Source: Candidatus Fonsibacter lacus (GTDB lineage Bacteria > Pseudomonadota > Alphaproteobacteria > Pelagibacterales > Pelagibacteraceae). Taken from it: a stretch of 8,071 bases of DNA. Positions 1 to 7,157 of the stretch are shown here, piece by piece (the stretch's first letter is position 1; each line of letters opens with the position of its first letter). Under the pieces are notes generated by a model, which was given only the letters and a program-made list of their open reading frames with translations, did no database searches and had not been told where the DNA came from. Location: positions 1 through 8,071 of the forward strand of contig RGRP01000031.1 in assembly GCA_010021145.1 (NCBI GenBank), given 5' to 3'. The position numbers and the translations under genes were made by a program.

Positions 1-454
<454 letters not shown>

Positions 455-496
455 TTACTTATAGATACAACTTTTTATATATATGTCTAGAATGCT

Positions 497-523
497 AAAG
501 GCGCTTTTTTTAAAAGCGCCTTT
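497..523 (-). terminator. Symmetric hairpin between recA and alaS, probable recA terminator
   Basis: A perfect 12-bp stem (AAAGGCGCTTTT at 497-508 and its complement at 512-523) closes a 3-nt loop. It has a GC-rich core in an otherwise AT-rich gap and starts about 40 nt past the recA stop. On the minus strand the 3' arm ends in only three Ts followed by AG, so the U-tract is short and termination may be partial. The arm composition is nearly the same on both strands. It could also act as an mRNA 3'-end stabiliser or a leaky attenuator ahead of alaS. Confidence 0.7.
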
Positions 524-564
524 AATTAACGTATTAGGAATATTTAATTTATAATTTACTAAGT

Positions 565-1653
565 TTAATTATCTTCTTTTTCTTCAGGTCCATTCTCAGA
601 ATGATCACTTAGTTTTTCTGAAATTAGTTTAGCATTTGTTCTAACCGCCATCTCAATCTCAGACGCAATTTTAGGATTTAGCTTAAGGTATTGTTTAACA
701 TTATCTCTACCTTGGCCTATTTTTTCTCCTTTATAGGAGTACCATGCGCCAGCTTTTTCTATAATATTTGCTTTAGCTGCTAAATCAACAATTTCTCCCA
801 TTTTGCTAATACCTTCTCCATACATGATATCAAACTCAATAACTTTAAATGGAGGTGCAACTTTATTTTTTACAACTTTAACTCGTGTTTGATTGCCAAT
901 TATCTCTTCTTTATCTTTAATAGCTCCTATTCTTCTAATATCTAATCTTACAGATGAATAAAATTTAAGAGCATTTCCTCCAGCAGTTGTCTCTGGGCTA
1001 CCAAACATAACTCCTATTTTCATTCTTATTTGATTTATAAAAATAATCATAGTGTTTGTTTTAGAAACTGATCCTGTTAACTTTCTTAAAGCTTGACTCA
1101 TTAATCGAGCTTGTAAACCCATATGATGATCTCCCATCTCTCCCTCTAACTCTGCTCTTGGCGTTAAAGCAGCAACTGAATCTACAACTAAAACAGAAAT
1201 AGATCCTGATCTAACTAAAGTATCTGCAATCTCAAGCGCTTGTTCTCCTGTATCTGGTTGAGATATTAATAATTCAGTAGTGTTTACACCTAATTTTTTT
1301 GCATAAACAGGATCAAGAGCGTGCTCTGCATCTATGAAAGCGCAGATCCCACCTTTTTTTTGGGCTTCAGCAATAACCTGTAATGATAATGTAGTTTTTC
1401 CAGAAGATTCTGGTCCATAAATTTCTACAATTCTACTTTTTGGAAGACCTCCAATTCCAAGTGCAAGATCTAATCCTAATGATCCCGTTGATATAGATTC
1501 TATATCTAGAACTCTAGATTGTCCTAGTCTCATTACAGAGCCTTTTCCGTAATTTTGGTCTATCTGACTTATTGCAGCATCTAATGCTTTTTGCTTTTCT
1601 TTTTTATCTTCTGTCTTTTCAGTATTTACAACTTTAAGAGTATTTTTAGTCAT
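565..1653 (-). CDS. recA: Recombinase RecA
   Basis: ATP-dependent strand-exchange protein of homologous recombination and co-protease of the SOS response, acting as a cytoplasmic filament on single-stranded DNA. The 362-residue length is normal. Visible features are: Walker A GPESSGKT at about 80-87; the [10 protein letters not shown] segment at 107-116; Walker [11 protein letters not shown] at 154-163; loop L1 around [10 protein letters not shown] (172-181); and the [11 protein letters not shown] segment (205-215) leading into loop L2 ([16 protein letters not shown]). The C-terminus is acidic (EEKEDN), as in the family. Relative to E. coli RecA there are about 14 extra N-terminal residues, rich in Lys, Thr and Glu. 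The chosen ATG is supported by the only good Shine-Dalgarno match in the window (AAGGAA at 1658-1663). It is flanked by a hairpin downstream and a 112-bp promoter gap upstream. Nothing is truncated or missing. Confidence 0.99.
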   Translation of the reverse strand: MTKNTLKVVNTEKTEDKKEKQKALDAAISQIDQNYGKGSVMRLGQSRVLDIESISTGSLGLDLALGIGGLPKSRIVEIYGPESSGKTTLSLQVIAEAQKKGGICAFIDAEHALDPVYAKKLGVNTTELLISQPDTGEQALEIADTLVRSGSISVLVVDSVAALTPRAELEGEMGDHHMGLQARLMSQALRKLTGSVSKTNTMIIFINQIRMKIGVMFGSPETTAGGNALKFYSSVRLDIRRIGAIKDKEEIIGNQTRVKVVKNKVAPPFKVIEFDIMYGEGISKMGEIVDLAAKANIIEKAGAWYSYKGEKIGQGRDNVKQYLKLNPKIASEIEMAVRTNAKLISEKLSDHSENGPEEKEDN

Positions 1654-1703
1654 TTTATTCCTTTTTAATTTATTTTATTGTCTAACGACTCAATAAAACA
1701 AAT

Positions 1704-1733
1704 GTACACATTTTGTTCTTTTATTCAATTATA
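1704..1733 (-). promoter_or_regulatory. Probable recA promoter with candidate LexA-like operator
   Basis: Read on the minus strand, a TATAAT -10 hexamer lies at 1728-1733. No convincing -35 is present 16-18 bp upstream. Transcription would begin near 1721 and leave a leader of about 70 nt before recA. Just after that start point, at 1704-1718 (plus strand), is GTAC-N7-GTTC. The known alphaproteobacterial LexA box is GTTC-N7-GTTC, so this is one mismatch away. The same bases form a rough inverted repeat (ACAAATGT/ACATTTTGT). The position suits a repressor. Whether this organism has LexA cannot be told from the window, so the operator reading is an inference. Confidence 0.4.
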
Positions 1734-1765
1734 TTAATAAGTATATGAAATATATGTATTTTTTA

Positions 1766-3112
1766 CTAAAAAATATGTCTTATCCAGCTCTTATTAGGAT
1801 AATCATTAGGATCATACAGCTTTGTCTCTAAGGCTAAATTTTTTGCTGTGAGATTACCCACTGAGGATAAAAGTTTGAATTGAGAAACAATTCTATCTTT
1901 ATCAGAAATTGCGTTATTTACTCTTGATTCAAGCAATGTAGATCTTGACGTAATAACGTCTAATGTTGATCTTGATCCAGCTTCATATTCTTGAATAATA
2001 CCTTCATAAGCAATTTCCGATGCTTTAACTCTTAATTTTGTTAATTCAAAATTACTTATGGCAAGTTTATAATTAGACCATGCAGAATAAGAATCTCTGT
2101 CTACAATATTTTTTGAAGTTTGAAGATCTAATTCAGCGCTATCTAATAAAGATCTCTTTTGTATAATCAATGAAGTTTGCTTTCCTCCTTTATAAAGAGG
2201 TATCGAAGCTTGAGCTTTTGCAACTGATTGTTTTGTTTTGTCTACACTTGAACTGTAGCCATCATAATCAGTTATTCCTAATGACAAACTAAATGTTGGA
2301 GAAAGTTCAGCTATTGCTATTTTATGTTCATCTTCCGCTTTTTTAAGAGAAAACTCAGAGATTTTTAAAATAGGATTTTCTTTTTGAGCAGAAATTGAAG
2401 TTTCTTCTAAAGATTTAGGCAGAGTTAAATTTAAATTATTAATTTCTTCTAAATCTACAGGATCATATCCTATAACATTTTTAAAATTTTTTTTACTAAT
2501 TAACAATTCATTTTCAGCATTTAGCAAATTAGATTGTGCTGCTGCTAAAGAACTTTCTGACTGTGCTAAATCAGAAATTGTAATAATTCCTCTCTCTAAT
2601 CTGCTTTTATCTAACTCAACTTGTTTTTCAGATAAATCTAAATTTTCTTTACTAAAAATAAATTTTTTTTGAGCAAGAAGTGTTCCGGTATATGCTTCGA
2701 CTGCCTCCAAAAGAACATCCTGTTCAACTTTTTTTAAAGTAAATCTAGCAATTTCTACAGAACTTTTTTCTTTCTGATAATTATACATATCATCAAAATT
2801 AAATATTTTTTGTTCAATAGTAATTGATTTTGCTGTTGTCTGAGCGTTAGTCGAAGGTGAAGAAGATCCTGTTGAAGTTGTTATTTTAGAGCTATCTGTA
2901 TCACTTTTGTATGCAGAAATTGTAACGGTTGGTTTAAAAGCACTAAAAGCTTGAACTAAATTTTCATCAACTGCTTTTGTTCTTTCTCTTTCAGCATTAA
3001 GTTTTGGATTAGTTAAATAAGCAGATATTAAAGATTTATTAATATTTTCAACCGCGTAAGCTCCTGAGCTGATTAAAAAAATCAAAAAATAAAATTTTTT
3101 AAAAAAACTCAT
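1766..3112 (-). CDS. tolC: TolC-family outer-membrane efflux/secretion channel
   Basis: Outer-membrane factor of tripartite efflux pumps or type I secretion, forming a trimeric beta-barrel and alpha-helical tunnel across the periplasm. The 448-residue length fits the family. A clear signal peptide (MSFFKKFYFLIFLISSGAYA) has two lysines, a hydrophobic core and an AYA site, so cleavage is likely after residue 20. Two long helical repeats follow (about 25-225 and 240-430), rich in heptad-like Leu/Ala/Glu/Lys, with the family-typical KPTVTISA stretch near 60 and RLERGIITISDLAQSESSL near 170-190. A related segment in the second repeat (YEAGSRSTLDVITSRSTLLESR, about 375-396) shows the expected duplication. 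The start codon directly follows the stop of the kinase gene upstream, with no Shine-Dalgarno sequence, so translation is probably coupled. No inner-membrane pump or membrane-fusion partner is encoded here, so the exported substrate is unknown. The symbol marks the family, not proven orthology. Confidence 0.9.
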   Translation of the reverse strand: MSFFKKFYFLIFLISSGAYAVENINKSLISAYLTNPKLNAERERTKAVDENLVQAFSAFKPTVTISAYKSDTDSSKITTSTGSSSPSTNAQTTAKSITIEQKIFNFDDMYNYQKEKSSVEIARFTLKKVEQDVLLEAVEAYTGTLLAQKKFIFSKENLDLSEKQVELDKSRLERGIITISDLAQSESSLAAAQSNLLNAENELLISKKNFKNVIGYDPVDLEEINNLNLTLPKSLEETSISAQKENPILKISEFSLKKAEDEHKIAIAELSPTFSLSLGITDYDGYSSSVDKTKQSVAKAQASIPLYKGGKQTSLIIQKRSLLDSAELDLQTSKNIVDRDSYSAWSNYKLAISNFELTKLRVKASEIAYEGIIQEYEAGSRSTLDVITSRSTLLESRVNNAISDKDRIVSQFKLLSSVGNLTAKNLALETKLYDPNDYPNKSWIRHIF

Positions 3113-4021
3113 CTAATTTATTATAATTTTTTTAGGTTGATGATTTGAACTTATAGGCACAATTATATCAGCAAATTTAGGCATATCTATGAGCATTTTT
3201 TTAGTTATTCTTTCATAAAACATTATAAATCTTTTAATTTCGCTCTCAGACATTATTTTATTTTTATTCTTAGACATATTCTTTCTAGAATAAGCTAATT
3301 TTTTCTCTTGCAACCCTCTCCAAATTAAAACTTTTTTAAAATTTGGAACTTTTAAATAAATCATTAAATCAATAAACGAAAATAGCTCTTTATAATTATT
3401 CTTTAATTGATGATTAACCTTAAATCTCCATTTGTAATTTTCATCTTCTAAAGCCTCTAATTTATTAATAGGCTTTTTTAAATTGCGGTGATTATCTTCA
3501 GGTCTAGCTCCTACGCACCATCCTTCTAAAATAAATATATCTAATTTTTTATTTACATGATGCCATTTACTTTTTGGTAATCGATCATCTATAGATTTAT
3601 CAAATTTTGGAATTAAAAAAGATTTATTTAAGTTATTATTTTTTAAAACCTTAAAAAATTCAGTTAAAAAATTAACATCATGTGTTCCCGGGACTCCTCT
3701 TGTAAGAAATAATTTATTTATTTTTTTTGATAGTTTTACTCTATCCTTCTTGGTTTTATAAATATCATCAATTGAAACTGTAATTGTCTTCAGTTTATAT
3801 TTATCTTCTAAAATTAGTTTTAAAAAATGAGCGAATGTTGTTTTACCTGACCCCTGTCCTCCAGCCAAACCAATAATTAAAGGACTTGATAATGAAAGTT
3901 TTTTTAAAAAAATTAATTCTGCAATCTTAATGTAAATTTTTTTAAAATTTATATTTAAATCTTCTTTTATAAAAAAAGAATTTTTTAATTTATTAAGTTT
4001 GTTAATTAAACTCTCTTTCAT
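3113..4021 (-). CDS. P-loop kinase, D-glycerate 3-kinase (GLYK)-like
   Basis: Predicted soluble ATP-dependent small-molecule kinase of the phosphoribulokinase/uridine-kinase-like fold. The best match by eye is the plant GLYK / yeast Tda10 group, whose plant members turn D-glycerate into 3-phosphoglycerate. The motifs in order are: Walker A GGQGSGKT at 54-61, SIDDIY at 83-88 (acidic pair usual for the catalytic or Mg region), RGVPGTHD at 108-115 (a hallmark of this group), PKFDKSIDDR at 138-147, and EGWCVGARP at 166-174. At 302 residues it is full length. The roughly 45-residue N-terminal segment before the P-loop is lysine-rich. It begins 9 bp after the isomerase gene and ends base-to-base against tolC, so it is the middle gene of a probable operon. 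A central-carbon kinase with an efflux channel is an odd pairing. The glycerate substrate is inferred from family resemblance and not shown. Confidence 0.78.
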   Translation of the reverse strand: MKESLINKLNKLKNSFFIKEDLNINFKKIYIKIAELIFLKKLSLSSPLIIGLAGGQGSGKTTFAHFLKLILEDKYKLKTITVSIDDIYKTKKDRVKLSKKINKLFLTRGVPGTHDVNFLTEFFKVLKNNNLNKSFLIPKFDKSIDDRLPKSKWHHVNKKLDIFILEGWCVGARPEDNHRNLKKPINKLEALEDENYKWRFKVNHQLKNNYKELFSFIDLMIYLKVPNFKKVLIWRGLQEKKLAYSRKNMSKNKNKIMSESEIKRFIMFYERITKKMLIDMPKFADIIVPISSNHQPKKIIIN

Positions 4022-4030
4022 TAAAAAAAA

Positions 4031-4630
4031 TTAATTTTTTTTTAAAGAATACTCTAATAACTCTAATCTATCCTGACCCCAAAACATTTCATTATTATAA
4101 ATATAAGTTGGAACACCAAATATATTCATATTAATTGCTTCCTGTGTGTTTTCTTCATAAATTTTTTTTATCTTATCTGACATTGCCAATTTACTTAAAT
4201 CATCAAAATTAATTTTTAATTCATTCGCTATGAGTTTGAGTGTTTCTAAATTTGAAATGTCATTTTCTTTTGCCCATAATTGTTCCAATACCTTGAAACC
4301 AAATTCCATTTTAATGCCCATTTCAATACTTGCTAAACAAAATAATGCTGGCGTATGTGGATCTTTTGGTGGAAAAAATTTTGGCTTTTGATTGATTTTA
4401 ATATTCAAAAACTCACCCCATCTTTTTAATTCTAAAAGTCTATAATTTTGTCTTGAAATATGTCTTTGTGGCACAGGAACCCCGCCAGTTGCGGCAAAAA
4501 CTTTTCCTACTAAATCAACTGGTTTTTCAATTATTTCAGCTGAATATTTCTTTGAAATTTCTATTAATCTTTTATTCCCAAGATAAGCAAATGGGGAGGC
4601 AACACTGTAAAAGTACAAAATTTTTTTCAT
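4031..4630 (-). CDS. 2-hydroxychromene-2-carboxylate isomerase-like protein (DsbA/kappa-GST fold)
   Basis: Predicted cytoplasmic thioredoxin-fold protein of the HCCA isomerase / kappa-class glutathione transferase family. The named enzyme isomerises an intermediate of naphthalene breakdown using glutathione, but most relatives have unknown substrates. The 199-residue length is typical. The N-terminal strand and active-site turn YFYSVASPFAYLG (6-18) carries Ser12 in place of a DsbA CxxC, as expected for isomerase/GST members rather than disulfide oxidases. The helical insertion occupies about 45-150, with the PHTPALFC segment near 91-98. The cis-proline loop FGVPTYIYNNEMFWGQDRL at 171-189 is the strongest family signature. 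There is no signal peptide. It is first in the probable operon with the kinase and tolC. It is divergent from a YfcG-like glutathione transferase across 41 bp, which favours a shared glutathione-linked role. No Shine-Dalgarno sequence precedes the ATG. Confidence 0.88.
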   Translation of the reverse strand: MKKILYFYSVASPFAYLGNKRLIEISKKYSAEIIEKPVDLVGKVFAATGGVPVPQRHISRQNYRLLELKRWGEFLNIKINQKPKFFPPKDPHTPALFCLASIEMGIKMEFGFKVLEQLWAKENDISNLETLKLIANELKINFDDLSKLAMSDKIKKIYEENTQEAINMNIFGVPTYIYNNEMFWGQDRLELLEYSLKKN

Positions 4631-4671
4631 ATGTACTTATATAAACTATTTAAATAAAACAAATAGCTTAT
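4631..4671. promoter_or_regulatory. Divergent control region with imperfect inverted repeat
   Basis: This 41-bp gap is all that separates the start codons of the isomerase (minus) and the glutathione transferase (plus). It is almost pure A/T. It contains a TATAAA hexamer on the plus strand (4640-4645) and an overlapping TATAAG on the minus strand (4636-4641); neither has a good -35. An inverted repeat, AAACTATTT at 4643-4651 and AAATAGCTT at 4661-4669, matches at 8 of 9 pairs around a 9-nt spacer and could bind a dimeric regulator. Because A/T-rich DNA gives such repeats by chance, this is only a candidate. Confidence 0.35.
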
Positions 4672-5298
4672 ATGATTGAGTTGTTTTATTACCCAACCCC
4701 TAATGGTAGAAAAATTTCTATTTTATTAGAAGAGTTAGAATTAAAATATAAATTAACAAGAATCGACATTACTAAAAATGAACAATTTTCAGAAAAATTT
4801 TCAAAAATTAGTCCATTAAATAAAATACCAGTCATAATTGACAATCATGAGATTGTTTTTGAGTCTGGTGCTATATTAATTTTTTTAACTAAAAAAAATA
4901 ATTTTAAATTTTATCCTCAAAAATTTGAAAAAAACATTAATGAGTGGTTAATGGTTCAGGTAAGCTTTGTTGGCCCGATGTTAGGTCAGCTCCATTATTT
5001 TTATAAATTTAATAAAGGTAAGAGTGAGTACGCCGAAAATAGATTTTTAGATCTTGCGAAAAAAATTTATGAGTATTTAGATATACAACTTAGTAAAAAT
5101 AAATTTTTAGCATGTGATGAATATACGATTGCTGATATTGCAACTTTTCCATGGTTATGTCGTCATGAATGGCATGGAATAGGAATAAAAAAATTTAAAA
5201 ACTTATCTAGATGGTATGAAGAAATTTCTAAAAGAACCGCTGTTAAAAAAGGTTATGATCCTGAAAATTTAGGAGAAAAGATTCCTCTAGTTTCTTAA
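4672..5298 (+). CDS. Glutathione S-transferase, YfcG-like (Nu class)
   Basis: Predicted cytoplasmic glutathione-dependent disulfide reductase/transferase of 208 residues. The N-terminal thioredoxin domain (about 1-80) starts MIELFYYPTPNGRKISILLE. Thr9 and Asn11 fall at the same positions as the residues that hold glutathione in E. coli YfcG, and the first part aligns by eye with little gap. The cis-proline turn is NKIPVI (50-55) and the gamma-glutamyl-binding ESGAI is at 64-68. The C-terminal helical domain includes VGPMLGQLHYF (100-110), a YfcG/YghU-type segment, and the YTIADIATFPWL folding box (151-162). In E. coli this class has disulfide-bond reductase activity with glutathione; the physiological substrate here is unknown. 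It is divergent from the isomerase and convergent with dksA, and its stop overlaps the dksA stop. No Shine-Dalgarno match is seen before the ATG. Confidence 0.93.
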   Translation: MIELFYYPTPNGRKISILLEELELKYKLTRIDITKNEQFSEKFSKISPLNKIPVIIDNHEIVFESGAILIFLTKKNNFKFYPQKFEKNINEWLMVQVSFVGPMLGQLHYFYKFNKGKSEYAENRFLDLAKKIYEYLDIQLSKNKFLACDEYTIADIATFPWLCRHEWHGIGIKKFKNLSRWYEEISKRTAVKKGYDPENLGEKIPLVS

Positions 5299-5711
5299 CT
5301 GTCAGCAAAAATTTTTTCTTCTCTCTCGTGTCGCTCTTGGGCTTCAACGGTCAAAGTTGCGATAGGTCTAGCTATTAATCTTTTTAAACCTATTTCTTCT
5401 CCGGTCTCCTCGCAATAGCCATAAGTGTCATCTTTAATTTTTTTTACAGCTTTTTCGATCTTAGAAATAAGTTTTTTATTTCTATTAACCGTTCTCATTT
5501 CAATAGCTTTTCCTGTTTGAGAAGTTGCTTGATCAACAACATCTGCTGACGTATCATTATCGTCTAATTCATTGAAAAGTATTTTATCATTTTGAAGAGT
5601 TAGTTCTTTTTTCCATTCTTCTAGAACTCTTCTGAAATACTCTTTATGTTTTGCACACATGTACTTTTCTTTAGCACTGGGTGTGTAATTTTTTGGTAAC
5701 TTAGTAGCCAT
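5295..5711 (-). CDS. dksA: RNA polymerase-binding transcription factor DksA, single-cysteine type
   Basis: Binds the secondary channel of RNA polymerase and, with ppGpp, shifts promoter choice during starvation. The protein is 138 residues. The coiled-coil domain spans about 15-95 and carries at its tip the ADVVDQA sequence, with Asp57, Asp60 and Ala62 matching the DxxDxA tip needed for activity in E. coli DksA. The C-terminal globular part (96-130) keeps the spacing of the CxxC-17-CxxC zinc finger, but only Cys100 remains; the other three positions are Thr103, Thr121 and Ala124. The local sequence CEETGEEIGLKRLIARP resembles alphaproteobacterial DksA proteins that I recall also having degenerate fingers. 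It therefore probably does not bind zinc in the classical way, yet looks intact. It has a strong promoter of its own with almost no leader and no Shine-Dalgarno sequence, and is convergent with the glutathione transferase gene. Confidence 0.95.
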   Translation of the reverse strand: MATKLPKNYTPSAKEKYMCAKHKEYFRRVLEEWKKELTLQNDKILFNELDDNDTSADVVDQATSQTGKAIEMRTVNRNKKLISKIEKAVKKIKDDTYGYCEETGEEIGLKRLIARPIATLTVEAQERHEREEKIFADS

Positions 5712-5715
5712 TAGG

Positions 5716-5750
5716 ATGGGGGAATATAAGATCCTTTTTTATAGTGTCAA
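5716..5750 (-). promoter_or_regulatory. dksA promoter: consensus -35, near-consensus -10, C-rich discriminator
   Basis: Read on the minus strand, TTGACA (5745-5750) is followed after exactly 16 bp by TATATT (5723-5728), the best sigma-70-type pair in the window. The expected start point is near 5716-5717, only about 5 nt before the dksA ATG at 5711, so the mRNA would be nearly leaderless. The bases between the -10 and the start are CCCCCAT, strikingly GC-rich in this AT-rich DNA. GC-rich discriminators are a known feature of promoters inhibited by ppGpp/DksA in E. coli, where dksA is itself autoregulated; feedback here is an inference. Confidence 0.68.
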
Positions 5751-5779
5751 GTTGCATTGAATCAATTAAATCATCGCTA

Positions 5780-7153
5780 ATGATACAACCTGGTAAAGAA
5801 AAAAAAATTTTTTATTTATTATGCCTTTATCATTTAATCATATGGACTGCTGTACCCTATTTTTCAAATAAAAATTTACCTTTAGATGTAATTGAAGCAT
5901 TAGCTTGGGGGCAAGATTTCAACCTAGGTTACAATAAACACCCACCTTTGAGCGCATGGATTCCAGGATTTTTTTTTAAAATTTTTGGAAATAAGGATTG
6001 GATTTACTATTTATTAAGCCAAGTATTTATTGTTATTTCTTTTATATTTTTATGGAAATTATCTTCATTTTTTTTTAAAAAAAAATCTCAAATTCTTTTA
6101 TCTATTCTATCAATTGAAGGTATTGCTTTTTATACATTTGAAACGCCTCAATTTAATGTAAATATTTGTCAAATTCCATTATGGATTGGAACAGTATATT
6201 TTTTTTTAAAATCTATAAAAAAAAATAAGATTAGCGACTGGATTTTTTTAGGAGCTTTCTCTGCTTTGGGTTTTTTAACAAAATATATTTTTGCCTACTT
6301 ATTAATATCTCTTTTTTTTTATTTAATTTTTATTTTAATCAAAGATAAAAAAATTAAGTTAAATTTTTTTTACGCTCTATTAATTTTTTTCTTAATAATA
6401 ACACCACATTTTATATGGTTAACTCAAAATGATTTTACTACAATTTATTATGCTCTTAAACGTGGTGGATTAAATGAAGTTAGTATTTACAATCATTTAT
6501 TAAATCCTTTTAAATTTTTAATAAATCAAATTATAATTTTATTACCATTTATTTTACTAATTTATTTACTAATAAAAAAAGTAAAAATTAAATTAACTTT
6601 AAATAATGAAAAATTTATATTTTTGCTATTTTCTTTTCTACTCCCATTCATTTTAATTTTAATAACCTCAATAATAACTGGCTCAAGAATTAGAACTATG
6701 TGGATGATTCCATTTTATTCCTTAATTGGAATTTTCTTTATATTTTTATATCAAGATCAAATAAATTTAAAAAAATCGAAAAATTTTATTTTTTTATTAA
6801 TTATATTTTTAGTTCTATCCCCAATACTCTATTCTTTAAGATCAATCTATTCTGATAGCAGAACAGGTTATGAAGGAAAAAAAATAGCAATTGAAATTGA
6901 AAAAGAATGGAAAAATTTCTCCAAAGAAAAGATATATCATGTTGGGTTTTCTGAATGGTATGCTGGAAATTTATCTTATCATTTGAATAATAGACCAAAA
7001 GTTTTTTTGGAAGAAAATAATGATTTTTATAAAAAACCAGCAGTTATTATTGCGAAAGATGTTGGAACAAGTTTATGCAATCTTAAAAATGTAAATATTA
7101 AAAATATTATGTATAAAAAAATAAATAATCATGATGTTTGTTTTATTTTCTAA
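5780..7153 (+). CDS. Family 39 (GT-C fold) integral-membrane glycosyltransferase
   Basis: Predicted inner-membrane enzyme of the ArnT/PMT type, moving a sugar from a polyprenyl-phosphate carrier to an envelope acceptor. The longest frame begins with GTG at 5744 (469 residues). I prefer the ATG at 5780 (457 residues, MIQPGKEKKIFYLL) because the GTG lies inside the spacer of the dksA promoter and the extra 12 residues look unlike the family. In 469-residue numbering, the first membrane helix is about 21-40. The first periplasmic loop follows, with LPLDVIEALAWG (45-56), whose Asp48/Glu51 are the likely catalytic acids, and NKHPPLSAW (64-72), a clear family signature. About ten hydrophobic segments run to residue 367, with GSRIRTMWMIP at 313-323, followed by a soluble C-terminal tail of about 100 residues. 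It lies 4 bp before the GT2 gene, so the two form an operon. The sugar and acceptor are unknown. Base composition is visibly more A/T-rich than recA. Confidence 0.86.
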   Translation: MIQPGKEKKIFYLLCLYHLIIWTAVPYFSNKNLPLDVIEALAWGQDFNLGYNKHPPLSAWIPGFFFKIFGNKDWIYYLLSQVFIVISFIFLWKLSSFFFKKKSQILLSILSIEGIAFYTFETPQFNVNICQIPLWIGTVYFFLKSIKKNKISDWIFLGAFSALGFLTKYIFAYLLISLFFYLIFILIKDKKIKLNFFYALLIFFLIITPHFIWLTQNDFTTIYYALKRGGLNEVSIYNHLLNPFKFLINQIIILLPFILLIYLLIKKVKIKLTLNNEKFIFLLFSFLLPFILILITSIITGSRIRTMWMIPFYSLIGIFFIFLYQDQINLKKSKNFIFLLIIFLVLSPILYSLRSIYSDSRTGYEGKKIAIEIEKEWKNFSKEKIYHVGFSEWYAGNLSYHLNNRPKVFLEENNDFYKKPAVIIAKDVGTSLCNLKNVNIKNIMYKKINNHDVCFIF

Positions 7154-7157
7154 ATAA

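Noticed and set aside
1739..1765. Possible tolC terminator just past its stop
   Set aside because: Only weak A/T pairings of about five bases are visible, with no GC core, so no intrinsic terminator can be claimed; tolC transcripts may read into recA.
4453..4644. Plus-strand 63-residue open frame
   Set aside because: It lies antisense within the start of the well-supported isomerase gene and its protein resembles no family; it is a shadow frame.
4031..5298. Isomerase plus glutathione transferase as an aromatic-degradation cluster
   Set aside because: No dioxygenase, hydratase-aldolase or dehydrogenase of a naphthalene-type pathway is present, and HCCA isomerase-like proteins often occur without such pathways.
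5716..5760. Short plus-strand frame MGEYKILFYSVKLH as a possible leader peptide of the GT-C gene
   Set aside because: It is 14 codons, overlaps the dksA promoter on the other strand, has no sign of attenuation structure, and such frames are common by chance.
6068..6085. Nine Ts followed by nine As inside the GT-C gene, considered as a phase-variation tract
   Set aside because: It encodes Phe and Lys codons in frame, many similar A/T runs occur across the window, and slipped-strand phase variation is not supported by anything else here. Indel-prone sequencing is the more practical concern.
6801..6998. Minus-strand 65-residue open frame
   Set aside because: It is antisense inside the GT-C glycosyltransferase, with low-complexity Phe/Leu/Gln composition and no start signal; a shadow frame.
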